Position numbers and translations under genes: made by a program. A stretch of 64,000 nucleotides of DNA. It comes from Hyphomonas oceanitis SCH89. GTDB taxonomy: Bacteria > Pseudomonadota > Alphaproteobacteria > Caulobacterales > Hyphomonadaceae. The notes under the pieces were generated by a model. That model had not been told where the DNA came from, did not search any database, and saw only the letters and a program-made list of their open reading frames with translations. The stretch covers positions 33,133-97,132 of the forward strand of contig NZ_ARYL01000016.1 of assembly GCF_000685295.1 (NCBI RefSeq), given 5' to 3'. Below are positions 16,298 to 24,817 of the stretch, piece by piece; position 1 is the first letter of the stretch; every line of letters starts with the position of its first letter.

Positions 16298-16974
16298 CCG
16301 ATAAGGCGAAGCAACGCCGGAACTAGTTCGGAATAGTTGCTGACAACTTCGTCAGCGCCGATTTCATCTTCAGTTTCGGTCTCGTACCCAAATGGAACGA
16401 ATACGAAGGGCAGCCCGGCATTCCGGGCTGCCCTTTCATCTGTCCGGCTATCACCCACCATGATGGCCCGTGACCGATTGCCGCCTGCACGGTCGACGGT
16501 CAAAAGAATATGATCCCCATGTGGTTTGCGATCCGGCACGCTGTCGGCTCCCACGATAGCTGCAAACTTTTCAGAAATTTGCAACGCGTCCAGCAATCGG
16601 TCAGTCGAGCGCTGACGCTTGTTGGTGCAGACGGCAAGTATGGCCCCCTCGTCGGTCAGCGCATCTAGCGCATCCAATGCATTTTCGAATGGCCGCGATC
16701 CGACCGCGATGTTGGCTTCGTAATAGGCCAGGAACTGATCGAAGAGCGCATCCATGCGGTCTGCGTCTGGTTCAGCGCCTTGTGCCGTCATACCTTTAAC
16801 GATCATGGCCTTCGCGCCATGGCCAATCATCGTGGAAATCGTTGGAAGGTCGACCGTTTGGAGGCCTGACTCCACCAGGACATGGTTCAACGCGTCCAGC
16901 AGGTCAGGCGCGGTGTTTACCAGTGTCCCGTCGAGATCAAATACAATCGTCCAGCCGTCGAACCGCTTTGCCAT
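16294..16974 (-). CDS. gph: HAD-family phosphoglycolate phosphatase
   Basis: 226 residues from MAKRFDGWTIVFDLDGTLVNTAPDL. HAD motif I is FDLDGT with the nucleophilic aspartate, motif II is in LAVCTNK, and motif III/IV is GDSRTDERAARNAG. The helical cap between motifs I and II marks subclass IA, as in Gph. It hydrolyses 2-phosphoglycolate from DNA repair or oxygenase side reactions, although related HAD enzymes share the layout. The start at 16974 is chosen because a start at 17067 would overlap the divergent glmU start. The stop overlaps the convergent small gene. Confidence 0.82.
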   Translation of the reverse strand: MAKRFDGWTIVFDLDGTLVNTAPDLLDALNHVLVESGLQTVDLPTISTMIGHGAKAMIVKGMTAQGAEPDADRMDALFDQFLAYYEANIAVGSRPFENALDALDALTDEGAILAVCTNKRQRSTDRLLDALQISEKFAAIVGADSVPDRKPHGDHILLTVDRAGGNRSRAIMVGDSRTDERAARNAGLPFVFVPFGYETETEDEIGADEVVSNYSELVPALLRLIG

Positions 16975-17060
16975 GCCTGATATGTATTCCCGTCTCGCCA
17001 CTCGCCTTGAATCGGCCTTTGGTCTAGGCGAAAGGTCTGGGGAAAGCGAGAGGGCCACCT

Positions 17061-18431
17061 GTGACACATATCGCCAGAGACCGCGCTGCGATCATTCTTG
17101 CCGCTGGCAAGGGCACGCGCATGAAGTCAGACCTGCCAAAGGTCATGCATGCCGTTGGCGGCCGACCCATGATCGACTGGTCGATTGACCTGGCCCGTGA
17201 TGTGGGCTGCTCGAAGATCGTCGTCATCGTGCATCCTTCGCAAACCGTTCTGATCGAACATGTGAGCGCCCTGCTCGGCGAAGGCGCGATTGCCTTCCAG
17301 GACCCGCCGCAGGGCACAGGCCATGCCGTGCGCTGTGCAGAAGAGACGCTCGAAGGCTTCGTCGGCGATCTGGTCGTGCTCTATGGCGACAGCCCACTTG
17401 TGCCCCCCTCGGCCATTGAAGACCTGTATGCTGCCCTTGAGACCGGCGCCTCGCTCGGCGTGCTCGGCTTTGAAGCCGCCGAACCCGGCCTCTATGGGCG
17501 CCTCATTCTCGCCGCTGACGGCGATCTCGACGCCATCGTTGAAGCGCGCGAAGCAAGCGCTGAACAACTCGCTGTGCGCCTCTGCAATTCAGGTGTCATG
17601 GCGGGCCGGGCTGAGACCATGTTCCGCCTGCTCGCCAAGGTGACCAACCAGAATGCCAAGGGCGAATATTACCTGACGGACCTTGTCGGCCTTGCCCGCG
17701 CTGAGGGCGCCATCTGCAAGGCCGTCCAGTGCGGCGAAGACGATCTCATCGGTTGCGACAGCAAGGCAGACCTTGCGGAGGCCGAAGCGATCTTTCAGTC
17801 GCATCGCCGCCTTGAAGCCATGAAGGCGGGCGTGACACTGGTTGCCCCCGAAACCGTCTTCTTTTCCCACGACACGCTCCTTGAAGCCGATGTCGTTGTT
17901 GAGCCCAATGTCGTGTTCGGCCCCGGCGTGCATGTCCGCTCCGGCGCCCGCATCCGTGCCTTCAGTCATCTTGAGGGCGCCGATGTGGCCTCTGGCTGCG
18001 AGATTGGCCCCTACGCTCGCCTGCGTCCGGGCACCGTTCTCCAGCCCAATGTTCGCATCGGCAATTTCGTCGAGACCAAGAACACGCAGATGGGCGAGGG
18101 CGCCAAGGCGAACCATCTGGCCTATCTGGGCGACGGCACGATTGGCGCCAACGTCAACATCGGCGCCGGCACGATCTTCTGCAATTATGATGGCTTCATG
18201 AAATATGGCACGATAATCGGGGAGGGTGCCTTCATCGGATCGAACTCCTCCCTTGTTGCGCCTGTCGAGATTGGCAAGGGCGCCATTGTCGGCTCTGGCA
18301 GTGTCATCACCAAGGACGTTGAGCCGGATGCCCTCGCCGTCGCACGCGGCCCGCTCATTACGCGCGCAGGCTGGGCGATCAGCTTCCGCACCCGAAAAGG
18401 CGCCGAAAAGGCCGCCAGCAAGAAGGACTAG
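17061..18431 (+). CDS. glmU: Bifunctional GlmU: GlcN-1-P acetyltransferase / GlcNAc-1-P uridylyltransferase
   Basis: 456 residues with a GTG start at 17061. The N-terminal nucleotidyltransferase domain carries LAAGKGTRM, the uracil-binding PQGTGHAV and YGDSPLV. The C-terminal left-handed beta-helix of hexapeptide repeats includes GARIRAFSHLEG, RLRPGTVL, KNTQMGEGAKANHLAYLGD and NCDG-like NYDG. It makes UDP-GlcNAc for peptidoglycan and lipid A, so it feeds the lipid A operon nearby. Domain order and length are standard. It runs directly into rpiA. Confidence 0.96.
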   Translation: MTHIARDRAAIILAAGKGTRMKSDLPKVMHAVGGRPMIDWSIDLARDVGCSKIVVIVHPSQTVLIEHVSALLGEGAIAFQDPPQGTGHAVRCAEETLEGFVGDLVVLYGDSPLVPPSAIEDLYAALETGASLGVLGFEAAEPGLYGRLILAADGDLDAIVEAREASAEQLAVRLCNSGVMAGRAETMFRLLAKVTNQNAKGEYYLTDLVGLARAEGAICKAVQCGEDDLIGCDSKADLAEAEAIFQSHRRLEAMKAGVTLVAPETVFFSHDTLLEADVVVEPNVVFGPGVHVRSGARIRAFSHLEGADVASGCEIGPYARLRPGTVLQPNVRIGNFVETKNTQMGEGAKANHLAYLGDGTIGANVNIGAGTIFCNYDGFMKYGTIIGEGAFIGSNSSLVAPVEIGKGAIVGSGSVITKDVEPDALAVARGPLITRAGWAISFRTRKGAEKAASKKD

Positions 18432-18435
18432 CCGT

Positions 18436-19137
18436 ATGGCCAACGAGCACGAAAAGGAAAATGCCGCCCTGGCAGCGATGGAATATGTCGAAGACGGCAT
18501 GACCATCGGCCTCGGCACAGGCTCCACCGCAAAGTATTTTGTCGAGATGCTGGCGGACGAGGTTGCCGATGGCCTGCTCGTCAAATGTATTGAGACCAGC
18601 GAACAGACCCGCGCGCTCGCCTCCAGCCTCGGCGTGCCACTTATTCCGTTCGAGCAGGTCGAGCGCATCCACCTCACTGTGGATGGCGCCGATGAGGTCG
18701 ATGCGCAGGGCAACATGATCAAGGGCGGCGGCGCAGCACTGCTGCGCGAGAAGATCATCGCCAATGCCAGCGATCACATGGTGGTGATTGCAGACCCCTC
18801 AAAACAGGTCGAGCGCCTTGGTTCATTCCCCTTGCCGGTCGAGGTCACGCCTTTCGGCTACACGATCACGGCGAAGAAGGTCTTTGACGTCCTCTGCGCC
18901 GCCGGTGTCGACCGTCCGCGCGTCGAATTGCGCAAGAAGCCGGGCAGCATGGAGATGCTCGTAACAGACGGCGGCAACCACATTCTCGATTGTCATTGCG
19001 GCCGCATTCCCGATGCCGAAGCGCTTGCCGCGCGCCTCTCCAATGTGCCGGGTGTTGTCGAGCATGGCCTGTTCATCGGCATCGCCCGCACTGTGATCAT
19101 CGGCAATGAAAACGGTGCGACTGTCTTTGAATTCTAG
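18436..19137 (+). CDS. rpiA: Ribose-5-phosphate isomerase A
   Basis: 233 residues from MANEHEKENAALAAMEYV. The start at 18436 is 4 bases after the glmU stop and uses AGAAGGA at the end of glmU as its ribosome-binding site. Family motifs are GLGTGSTAKYF (phosphate loop), DGADEVD with the catalytic acid, KGGGAALLREK with the catalytic lysine, and TDGGNHILDC. It interconverts ribose-5-phosphate and ribulose-5-phosphate in the pentose phosphate pathway. Confidence 0.95.
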   Translation: MANEHEKENAALAAMEYVEDGMTIGLGTGSTAKYFVEMLADEVADGLLVKCIETSEQTRALASSLGVPLIPFEQVERIHLTVDGADEVDAQGNMIKGGGAALLREKIIANASDHMVVIADPSKQVERLGSFPLPVEVTPFGYTITAKKVFDVLCAAGVDRPRVELRKKPGSMEMLVTDGGNHILDCHCGRIPDAEALAARLSNVPGVVEHGLFIGIARTVIIGNENGATVFEF

Positions 19138-19232
19138 GGGCAGGCCCCTACATCTGCTGAAGATTCAAAGGATTGCCCGGCCAGCGCCCTGATGGTGCTG
19201 TTAGATGGCCGGCTTCACGCAAGGAATAACCT

Positions 19233-20636
19233 ATGGCCGATACGTCCTACGACTATGATCTCTTCGTCATCGGGGGCGGCTCCGGCGGTGTCCGTGCAGC
19301 CCGGCTTGCGGCCCTTACGGGCGCCAAAGTGGCTGTTGCCGAGGAATACCGGATGGGCGGCACCTGCGTCATCCGCGGCTGTGTGCCGAAGAAGTTCATG
19401 GTCTATGCGTCGGGCTACGGCAAACATATCGAGCACGCCAAGGGCTATGGCTGGAGCGTCGGTGACGTGTCCTACGACCACGCCGTGTTCGCCTCCGCAA
19501 TGCATGCCGAGGTCGACCGCCTCTCGGGCATCTATCACCGCAACCTCGCGAATTCCGGCGTCGAGATATTCGAAGAGCGCGCCGAGTTCGTTGATGCGAA
19601 TACGCTGCGGCTCAAGGCCAGCGGCAGGACCATCACGGCCGCCAAGATCCTTATCGCTGTTGGCGGCCGCCCCTGGATGCCATCGCCGGACGAGTTGCCG
19701 GGCGTTGAGCATGCGATCACGTCCAACGAGATTTTCGATCTTGAGACGCTGCCCAAGCACCTGGTCATCGCTGGCGGCGGCTACATCGCCGTCGAGTTCG
19801 CGCACGTCTTCGCTGGCCTCGGCGTGAAGACCTGCCTCGTCTATCGTGGCGACACCGTGCTTCGCGGTTTTGACGAGGACGTCCGCATGGCGGTGCATGA
19901 AGGCCTGAAGGAAGCCGGCGTGCGGGTCATCACCCAGACCGTGTTCGAGAAGATCGAAAAGGTCGAAGGCGAAGACCTCCCGCTGTGCGTCCATCTCAAG
20001 AACGGCCACAACATCAATGCAGATGTGGTCATGATGGCTGTCGGCCGACGCCCAAACACCGAGAGCCTCGGCCTTGAAGCGGCTGGTGTTGCCGTCAGCG
20101 ATGGCGGCGCCGTCATCGTCGATGAATGGTCAAAGACCAATATTCCAAGCATCTGGGCTGTTGGCGATGTGACCGACCGTGTCGCGCTCACGCCTGTCGC
20201 CATCCGCGAAGGCCACGCCTTTGCCGAGACGGAATTCTACGACAAGCCATGGCATTTCGACCATTCCGACATCCCGACAGCCGTCTTCACCCAGCCGGAA
20301 GTCGGCACGGTCGGCATGACCGAGGCAGACGCCCGCAAAAAGTACGGCAATGTCGATATCTACAAGACACGCTTCCGGCCGATGAAGAACATGCTGAACG
20401 GCGATACCAGCCGCGTCCTCATGAAGCTCGTGGTCAAGCCTGACGATGAGAGAGTGCTCGGCGTCCATATTGTTGGGGATGACGCTGCCGAGATGATTCA
20501 GGCCGTAGGGATTGCCATAAAGATGGGCGTGACCAAGCCGGACTTTGACCGCACGTGCGCCCTCCACCCCAGCGTCGCCGAAGAACTGGTCACCATGCGC
20601 CAGAAATGGGTGCCGGAAGTCACGTCCAATTCCTGA
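19233..20636 (+). CDS. gor: Glutathione-disulfide reductase
   Basis: 467 residues of the class I pyridine nucleotide-disulfide oxidoreductase family. The FAD-binding GGGSGGVRAARLAA is followed by the redox disulfide in GGTCVIRGCVPKK. The NAD(P)-binding loop is AGGGYIAVEFA, with downstream VYRGD and arginine-rich surroundings compatible with NADPH. The C-terminal active-site helix HPSVAEE carries the catalytic histidine-glutamate. Gor regenerates reduced glutathione with NADPH. The ATG is preceded by AAGGA. It is the third gene in line after glmU and rpiA, with a 95-base gap. Confidence 0.92.
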   Translation: MADTSYDYDLFVIGGGSGGVRAARLAALTGAKVAVAEEYRMGGTCVIRGCVPKKFMVYASGYGKHIEHAKGYGWSVGDVSYDHAVFASAMHAEVDRLSGIYHRNLANSGVEIFEERAEFVDANTLRLKASGRTITAAKILIAVGGRPWMPSPDELPGVEHAITSNEIFDLETLPKHLVIAGGGYIAVEFAHVFAGLGVKTCLVYRGDTVLRGFDEDVRMAVHEGLKEAGVRVITQTVFEKIEKVEGEDLPLCVHLKNGHNINADVVMMAVGRRPNTESLGLEAAGVAVSDGGAVIVDEWSKTNIPSIWAVGDVTDRVALTPVAIREGHAFAETEFYDKPWHFDHSDIPTAVFTQPEVGTVGMTEADARKKYGNVDIYKTRFRPMKNMLNGDTSRVLMKLVVKPDDERVLGVHIVGDDAAEMIQAVGIAIKMGVTKPDFDRTCALHPSVAEELVTMRQKWVPEVTSNS

Positions 20637-20655
20637 TCGCTGACGGGAAAGCCGC

Positions 20656-21954
20656 TCAGTCCTCTAGCAGCGCCTGGAGCTCCATCCCGACAGTCTTCAG
20701 GCTCTCGCGGATGGATTTCAGGCCGCCGCCACGCCCGGAATGAATGACCAGCTGGCGCCAGGCAGGCTGGCCGTCCTTTGGCGCCTTGACCATCAGGTGA
20801 CCTGAGCGGGGCAGGGCGGCTTTCAGTAGCGCTTTGGACAGGGGAAAGCCCGCCTTGCCGTCAAACGTGCCATTGCGAGCTTCTGCCTCGAACGATGATT
20901 GTTCGCTCCGGCCCACCGCATTGAACATGACGGAGAGCGCAGGCCGCTTGCCTTCTTCCACCTGCTCTTCGATCACCTGGTTCAGCAGGCGAACGCCGCG
21001 CAGCGAATAGACATCCGCATGCATCGGCGCCAGCACCCGGTCTGCCGCCTCCAGCGCGCAGCGTGTCAGGAAGGTCGCGTTCGGGTTGGTGTCGAAGACG
21101 ATCAGGTCATACTCGCTGCGATAATGGTCCACCATTCGCAGGAATTGCGACTTCACTTTCAGGAGCGCGCCGGAATCATTGGCGAAAGCGTATTTCGAAA
21201 TCTCGAACTGGCCGGAGATCAGGTCCAGCCTTCCGCCGGGACTGCCTTCGCCCATGAGGTCATGCATCAGATCTTTGCGCGGCACCGGCGAGAAAGGCTC
21301 TGTCGACAGGGTCAGCCAGCTCTCGCCCGGGCTGGTCGCATCGCGGGCATGTAGTTTCGAGCGTTCAAACAGGGAGATGACAGAGCGATCGGCTGCGGCG
21401 CTCGCGTCGGCCTCTTCCATGTCGAAGAAAGTCTGGGTCAGGTTATATTGCGGGTCGAGATCGACCAGCAGCACACGCCCGCCGAGCGCGCCCTGCCACG
21501 CGCCAAAAACCTGGCTGGTTACGGTCGTCTTGCCGACACCGCCCTTCAGGTTCATCACCGCCAGTACAGGGCATTTGCGCTTGTAGGCTTTCTGCACTTC
21601 ATCAACGAGCTGCGTGACGCCATCGGGCAGGGTGGACGACAGCTTCAGATGCGGCTGGACTTCATGCTTGAAGAAGCCGTTCATCCGGGCCTTGTCGATC
21701 TGATAGGGGATGAGTCGCAGATTGCGCGCCTTGGCCCGCTCGACATCCTGCCTGACCGTCTTCGACCGCACAGCGCTGGCTGACACGATGACAATCATGG
21801 CGAACGCGTCATCGATGGCCTGGTCGGCTTTCGGGCGGTCTTCGGTGTCGTTCGGCGCATACCAGTCGGGTATGGCCGCCATGCGCAGCGCTTCATGGAT
21901 TTCCAGCAGTTCGTCCAGGTCTCGCGTCGAATGGCTGATATAGACGTGCGACAT
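20656..21954 (-). CDS. TIR domain-ParA/MinD-type ATPase fusion protein
   Basis: A 432-residue protein in two parts. Residues ~1-105 are a TIR-like domain: strand A VYISHSTRDLDEL, helix with LEIHEALRMAAIPDWY, then AIDDAFAMIVIVSASAVRSKTVRQDVERA and LIPYQID. At the position of the usual TIR catalytic glutamate there is Asp70 (VRQDVERA). Residues ~128-345 are a ParA/MinD ATPase with the deviant Walker A KGGVGKTT (137-144, signature Lys137 and Lys142), LLVDLDPQYNLTQTF and Walker B LIVFDTNPN (284-292). The C-terminal ~80 residues (FPLSKALLKAALPRSG onward) are not assigned. No ParB, parS-like repeat or helper gene is adjacent; it is convergent with gor and divergent from DAHP synthase. ParA proteins form ATP-dependent dimers on DNA or surfaces, and TIR domains often cleave NAD+ or make cyclic ADP-ribose signals. 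A combined sensing role, possibly defence, is inference. Confidence 0.85.
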   Translation of the reverse strand: MSHVYISHSTRDLDELLEIHEALRMAAIPDWYAPNDTEDRPKADQAIDDAFAMIVIVSASAVRSKTVRQDVERAKARNLRLIPYQIDKARMNGFFKHEVQPHLKLSSTLPDGVTQLVDEVQKAYKRKCPVLAVMNLKGGVGKTTVTSQVFGAWQGALGGRVLLVDLDPQYNLTQTFFDMEEADASAAADRSVISLFERSKLHARDATSPGESWLTLSTEPFSPVPRKDLMHDLMGEGSPGGRLDLISGQFEISKYAFANDSGALLKVKSQFLRMVDHYRSEYDLIVFDTNPNATFLTRCALEAADRVLAPMHADVYSLRGVRLLNQVIEEQVEEGKRPALSVMFNAVGRSEQSSFEAEARNGTFDGKAGFPLSKALLKAALPRSGHLMVKAPKDGQPAWRQLVIHSGRGGGLKSIRESLKTVGMELQALLED

Positions 21955-22106
21955 GGGGCTAGGACAGTCCTTCAGGTGGCGGCGTTGTTCCTACGTTACT
22001 AAGGGACTTCGCGTTGATTCCGCCACCTTTCTGCTGTGAAATTATGGTGAAACTTGAGCAACCGAGGTCCATGTGATTTAAGCTGCACTCGAACGGAGCA
22101 CTTAAC

Positions 22107-23486
22107 ATGACATGGACCCCTTCTGATTGGCGGAATCTGCCTGCCAAACACATCCCGTCGGACTATACCGACGCTGCAGCACTGTCTGCAGTTGAGGCAC
22201 GCCTGAAGGGCTATCCCCCACTTGTGTTTGCTGGCGAGGCCCGGCGCCTGAAACAGCGCCTCGGCGATGTTGCTGCCGGCAAGGCTTTCCTGCTTCAGGG
22301 CGGCGATTGCGCTGAGAGCTTCAAGGAGTTCCACCCGGACAATATTCGCGACACATTCCGCGTGATCCTGCAGATGGCGGTCGTGCTGACCTTCGCTGCG
22401 GCAAAACCCGTTGTGAAAGTCGGCCGTATTGCCGGCCAGTTCGCGAAGCCGCGCTCGGAGCCGACCGAAACCATTGATGGTGTCACGCTGCCTTCCTATC
22501 GCGGTGACAATATCAACGGCATGGATTTCACGCCGGAGTCCCGCAACCCCGATCCGGAACGCCTGATCCAGGCCTATTCGCAATCGGCTGCGACGCTCAA
22601 CCTCCTGCGCGCTTTCAGCAATGGGGGCTATGCCAGCCTTGCCAACGTCCATCGTTGGATGCTGGGCTTCGTTGACCGCAGTTCGCAGGGCGAACGCTAC
22701 GAGAAGCTGGCCGATCAGATTTCCAAGTCCCTCGATTTCATGCAGGCCGTCGGCCTCAATGCCGAGACCGTGCCGCAAATGGCGCAGGTGGACTTCTACA
22801 CAAGCCATGAAGCGCTTTTGCTCGGCTATGAGGAAGCCCTGACCCGCATCGATTCCACGTCGGGCGAATGGTATGACACGTCGGCCCACATGCTGTGGAT
22901 CGGCCACCGCACCCGCCAGGTCGACCATGCCCATGTGAACTTCTGCAAGGGCATCCGCAACCCGATCGGTATCAAGTGTGGTCCCGGCATGGAGACAGAC
23001 GAACTGCTTCGCCTGATCGACACGCTGAACCCGCATGACGAGGCCGGCCGCATCACGCTGATCTCACGCTTCGGTTCTGAAGGCGTGGCCAAGGGCCTGC
23101 CGCCGCTAGCGCGTGCGCTCAAGAAAAGCGGCCGCACGGTCGTCTGGTCCTGTGACCCGATGCACGGCAACACACTGAAGACCGAGAGCGGCTTCAAGAC
23201 GCGCCCAGTGGATCGCATCCTCTCGGAAGTCCGCCAGTTCATCGACGTGCTGTCGGCGGAAGGTTGCTATCCCGGCGGCGTGCACTTCGAAATGACAGGC
23301 CAGGACGTCACCGAATGTATCGGCGGCGCACAGGCCATTTCCGAAGGCGACCTGTCATCGCGTTACCACACGCATTGTGATCCGCGTCTCAACGGCGAAC
23401 AGGCCCTCGAGCTTGCATTCCTGATTGCCGAGAAGCTGCAGGACATGAACGTTGCCGAGGCGACCGCCTCGCGCATGGCTGGCTAG
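22107..23486 (+). CDS. Class II 3-deoxy-7-phosphoheptulonate (DAHP) synthase
   Basis: 459 residues of the plant/Mycobacterium-type class II DAHP synthase, which condenses phosphoenolpyruvate and erythrose-4-phosphate as the first step of the shikimate pathway. Diagnostic blocks are [46 protein letters not shown] and [15 protein letters not shown], which carry the PEP- and metal-binding residues. Length is normal. It ends 2 bases before the convergent acetyltransferase gene. No other aromatic-pathway gene is nearby. Confidence 0.95.
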   Translation: MTWTPSDWRNLPAKHIPSDYTDAAALSAVEARLKGYPPLVFAGEARRLKQRLGDVAAGKAFLLQGGDCAESFKEFHPDNIRDTFRVILQMAVVLTFAAAKPVVKVGRIAGQFAKPRSEPTETIDGVTLPSYRGDNINGMDFTPESRNPDPERLIQAYSQSAATLNLLRAFSNGGYASLANVHRWMLGFVDRSSQGERYEKLADQISKSLDFMQAVGLNAETVPQMAQVDFYTSHEALLLGYEEALTRIDSTSGEWYDTSAHMLWIGHRTRQVDHAHVNFCKGIRNPIGIKCGPGMETDELLRLIDTLNPHDEAGRITLISRFGSEGVAKGLPPLARALKKSGRTVVWSCDPMHGNTLKTESGFKTRPVDRILSEVRQFIDVLSAEGCYPGGVHFEMTGQDVTECIGGAQAISEGDLSSRYHTHCDPRLNGEQALELAFLIAEKLQDMNVAEATASRMAG

Positions 23487-23488
23487 AC

Positions 23489-24184
23489 TTACGCCGCTAC
23501 AGGCTTTCGTTCCCAAACCGCGTGCACCAGCTGTGCACGCGGTTCAAAGCCCATGCGCGTGTACATGGCGATGGCGACGTCATTGGTCGGATAGGTGTGC
23601 AGGAAGGGCGTAAGTCCGTCTGACAGAATCCTGTTGGCCAGCGCCGCAAGCAATGTCTTGCCATAGGCTTTCCCGCGATAATCAGGATGCGTGCACAGCG
23701 CGGTGATTTCCGTGAATCCGTCGGTCGCCAGCCGTTCGCCTCCCATGGCGACCAACCGCGCGCCATCCCGAATTCCCAGGAACCGCCCCATCGTATGCGT
23801 TCGGGTCCTGAAGGGGCCAGGCTTGGTCAGTGTTGCGAGCGCCAGCATCTCCGCAGCGTCGTCGTCGCCTAGCGTCACAAGCTCGACATGGCTGCTTGAG
23901 GCTGGCGGCTGCCCCGTCATGATCATCTGGAGGAGCGGACGCTCTATTGCGTTCACCGTCACAGGCGCTGCGGGCATGCTTGGCTCAAGGATCGATACGT
24001 CATACTCGGCAGGTATCTGCCGAACCAGGTCTGCCCAGGCCTCTTCCGATGTATCACGGGCGGCGATGAAGGGGCTCACCTCGGATGGAAACTTTCGCGC
24101 CAGTTTGCCCTGCGTATCGAAATGCGCTTGTCGGCTCGCCAGTGCGCTCCAGATCGGCCGATCAAGGGGGTGGGGCTGTGTCAT
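23489..24184 (-). CDS. GNAT-family N-acetyltransferase
   Basis: 231 residues. The C-terminal GNAT fold shows the acetyl-CoA loop in LCTHPDYRGKAYGKTLLAAL (R/Q-x-x-G-x-G/A form) and the final TNDVAIAMYTRMGFEPR. The N-terminal ~90 residues (PLDRPIWSALASRQAHF, LVRQIPAEYDV) are an unassigned region typical of FR47-like members. The acceptor substrate is unknown. It overlaps the upstream MarR gene by 4 bases (ATGA), so the two are co-expressed. Confidence 0.85.
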   Translation of the reverse strand: MTQPHPLDRPIWSALASRQAHFDTQGKLARKFPSEVSPFIAARDTSEEAWADLVRQIPAEYDVSILEPSMPAAPVTVNAIERPLLQMIMTGQPPASSSHVELVTLGDDDAAEMLALATLTKPGPFRTRTHTMGRFLGIRDGARLVAMGGERLATDGFTEITALCTHPDYRGKAYGKTLLAALANRILSDGLTPFLHTYPTNDVAIAMYTRMGFEPRAQLVHAVWERKPVAA

Positions 24185-24657
24185 TGTTTGCCTGCTTCGC
24201 TGGTGGATGCGCGGCGCTTGCCGAGCAGTGTCTCTATCGTCGTCATTGCATCGACGAGCTGGCGTCGCTCGGCGGCCGACAAGGGCGCGAGCATGTCTGC
24301 TGTCAGCGCCGCCTGACGCTCATCAGCGGCGTTCACGATGGTTTGTCCGTAATCGCTCAATGATAGCTCATGCAGGCGGGCGTCTGTCTCTGACGGCGTG
24401 CGGATCACGATTCCCTTGGCCACCAGCCGCGAGAGCAGGCGTGAAAGATAGGCCGCGTCCAGCTCAAGCTCACGGGCGATATCGCTGGCGCTGATCTTTG
24501 CGTGGTTACGGATTTCATAAAGGATCCGCATCTCGCCAAGCGTCCACGGCGTGTCGAGAAAAGTCTTCCGCAAGAGGCCGACTTCGCGCGTGTAGAAGCG
24601 GTTGAAGCCCCGCACGGCAGCAATGGCATCAGATAGGCTGGGGCGACTTTGAGGCAT
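24181..24657 (-). CDS. MarR-family transcriptional regulator
   Basis: 158 residues with the winged-helix core: GEMRILYEIRNHAKISASDIARELELDAAYLSRLLSRLVAKGIV and the wing RTPSETDARLHELSLSDYG. A long C-terminal helix dimerises. It is first in an operon with the GNAT gene and divergent from a MATE efflux pump gene. An almost perfect 12-bp inverted repeat sits 15 bases upstream of its ATG, so it probably represses itself and perhaps the pump in response to a small aromatic or toxic ligand. Confidence 0.9.
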   Translation of the reverse strand: MPQSRPSLSDAIAAVRGFNRFYTREVGLLRKTFLDTPWTLGEMRILYEIRNHAKISASDIARELELDAAYLSRLLSRLVAKGIVIRTPSETDARLHELSLSDYGQTIVNAADERQAALTADMLAPLSAAERRQLVDAMTTIETLLGKRRASTSEAGKQ

Positions 24658-24671
24658 GACCGCACTTGGGC

Positions 24672-24698
24672 CAGTTAGTTGACTATGTCAAGTAACTG
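24672..24698. promoter_or_regulatory. Probable MarR operator
   Basis: CAGTTAGTTGAC (24672-24683) and GTCAAGTAACTG (24687-24698) form an inverted repeat with 11 of 12 pairs matching and a 3-base spacer. It lies just upstream of the marR-type start codon in the divergent marR/MATE intergenic region. Size, symmetry and position are typical of MarR-family operators. Confidence 0.65.
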
Positions 24699-24779
24699 TC
24701 GCGCGCGAAACCCAGTCACGGAATATTCGCCAATCTCTCTTCGTGCGCCCTTGTCCCGGCAACGTCTTTCCGTCAGAAA

Positions 24780-24802
24780 GCCCGGCTTGTTTCAAACCGG
24801 GC
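24780..24802 (+). promoter_or_regulatory. Leader hairpin before the MATE gene
   Basis: GCCCGG (24780-24785) pairs with CCGGGC (24797-24802), and an inner TTG/CAA stem closes a TTT loop across a C-A mismatch. It ends 2 bases before the Shine-Dalgarno AAAGGAGG (24805-24812). No T-run follows, so it is not a normal terminator. It might tune translation initiation. Confidence 0.35.
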
Positions 24803-24817
24803 CTAAAGGAGGCTGTC

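Noticed and set aside
20656..21954. Chromosome-partition ParA of a parAB locus
   Set aside because: No parB or parS-like repeats nearby and an N-terminal TIR domain not found in partition ParA proteins.
24720..24817. Guanidine-type riboswitch before the MATE gene
   Set aside because: The ACGR loop features of guanidine-II and the conserved core of ykkC RNAs are not visible; only a simple hairpin is present.
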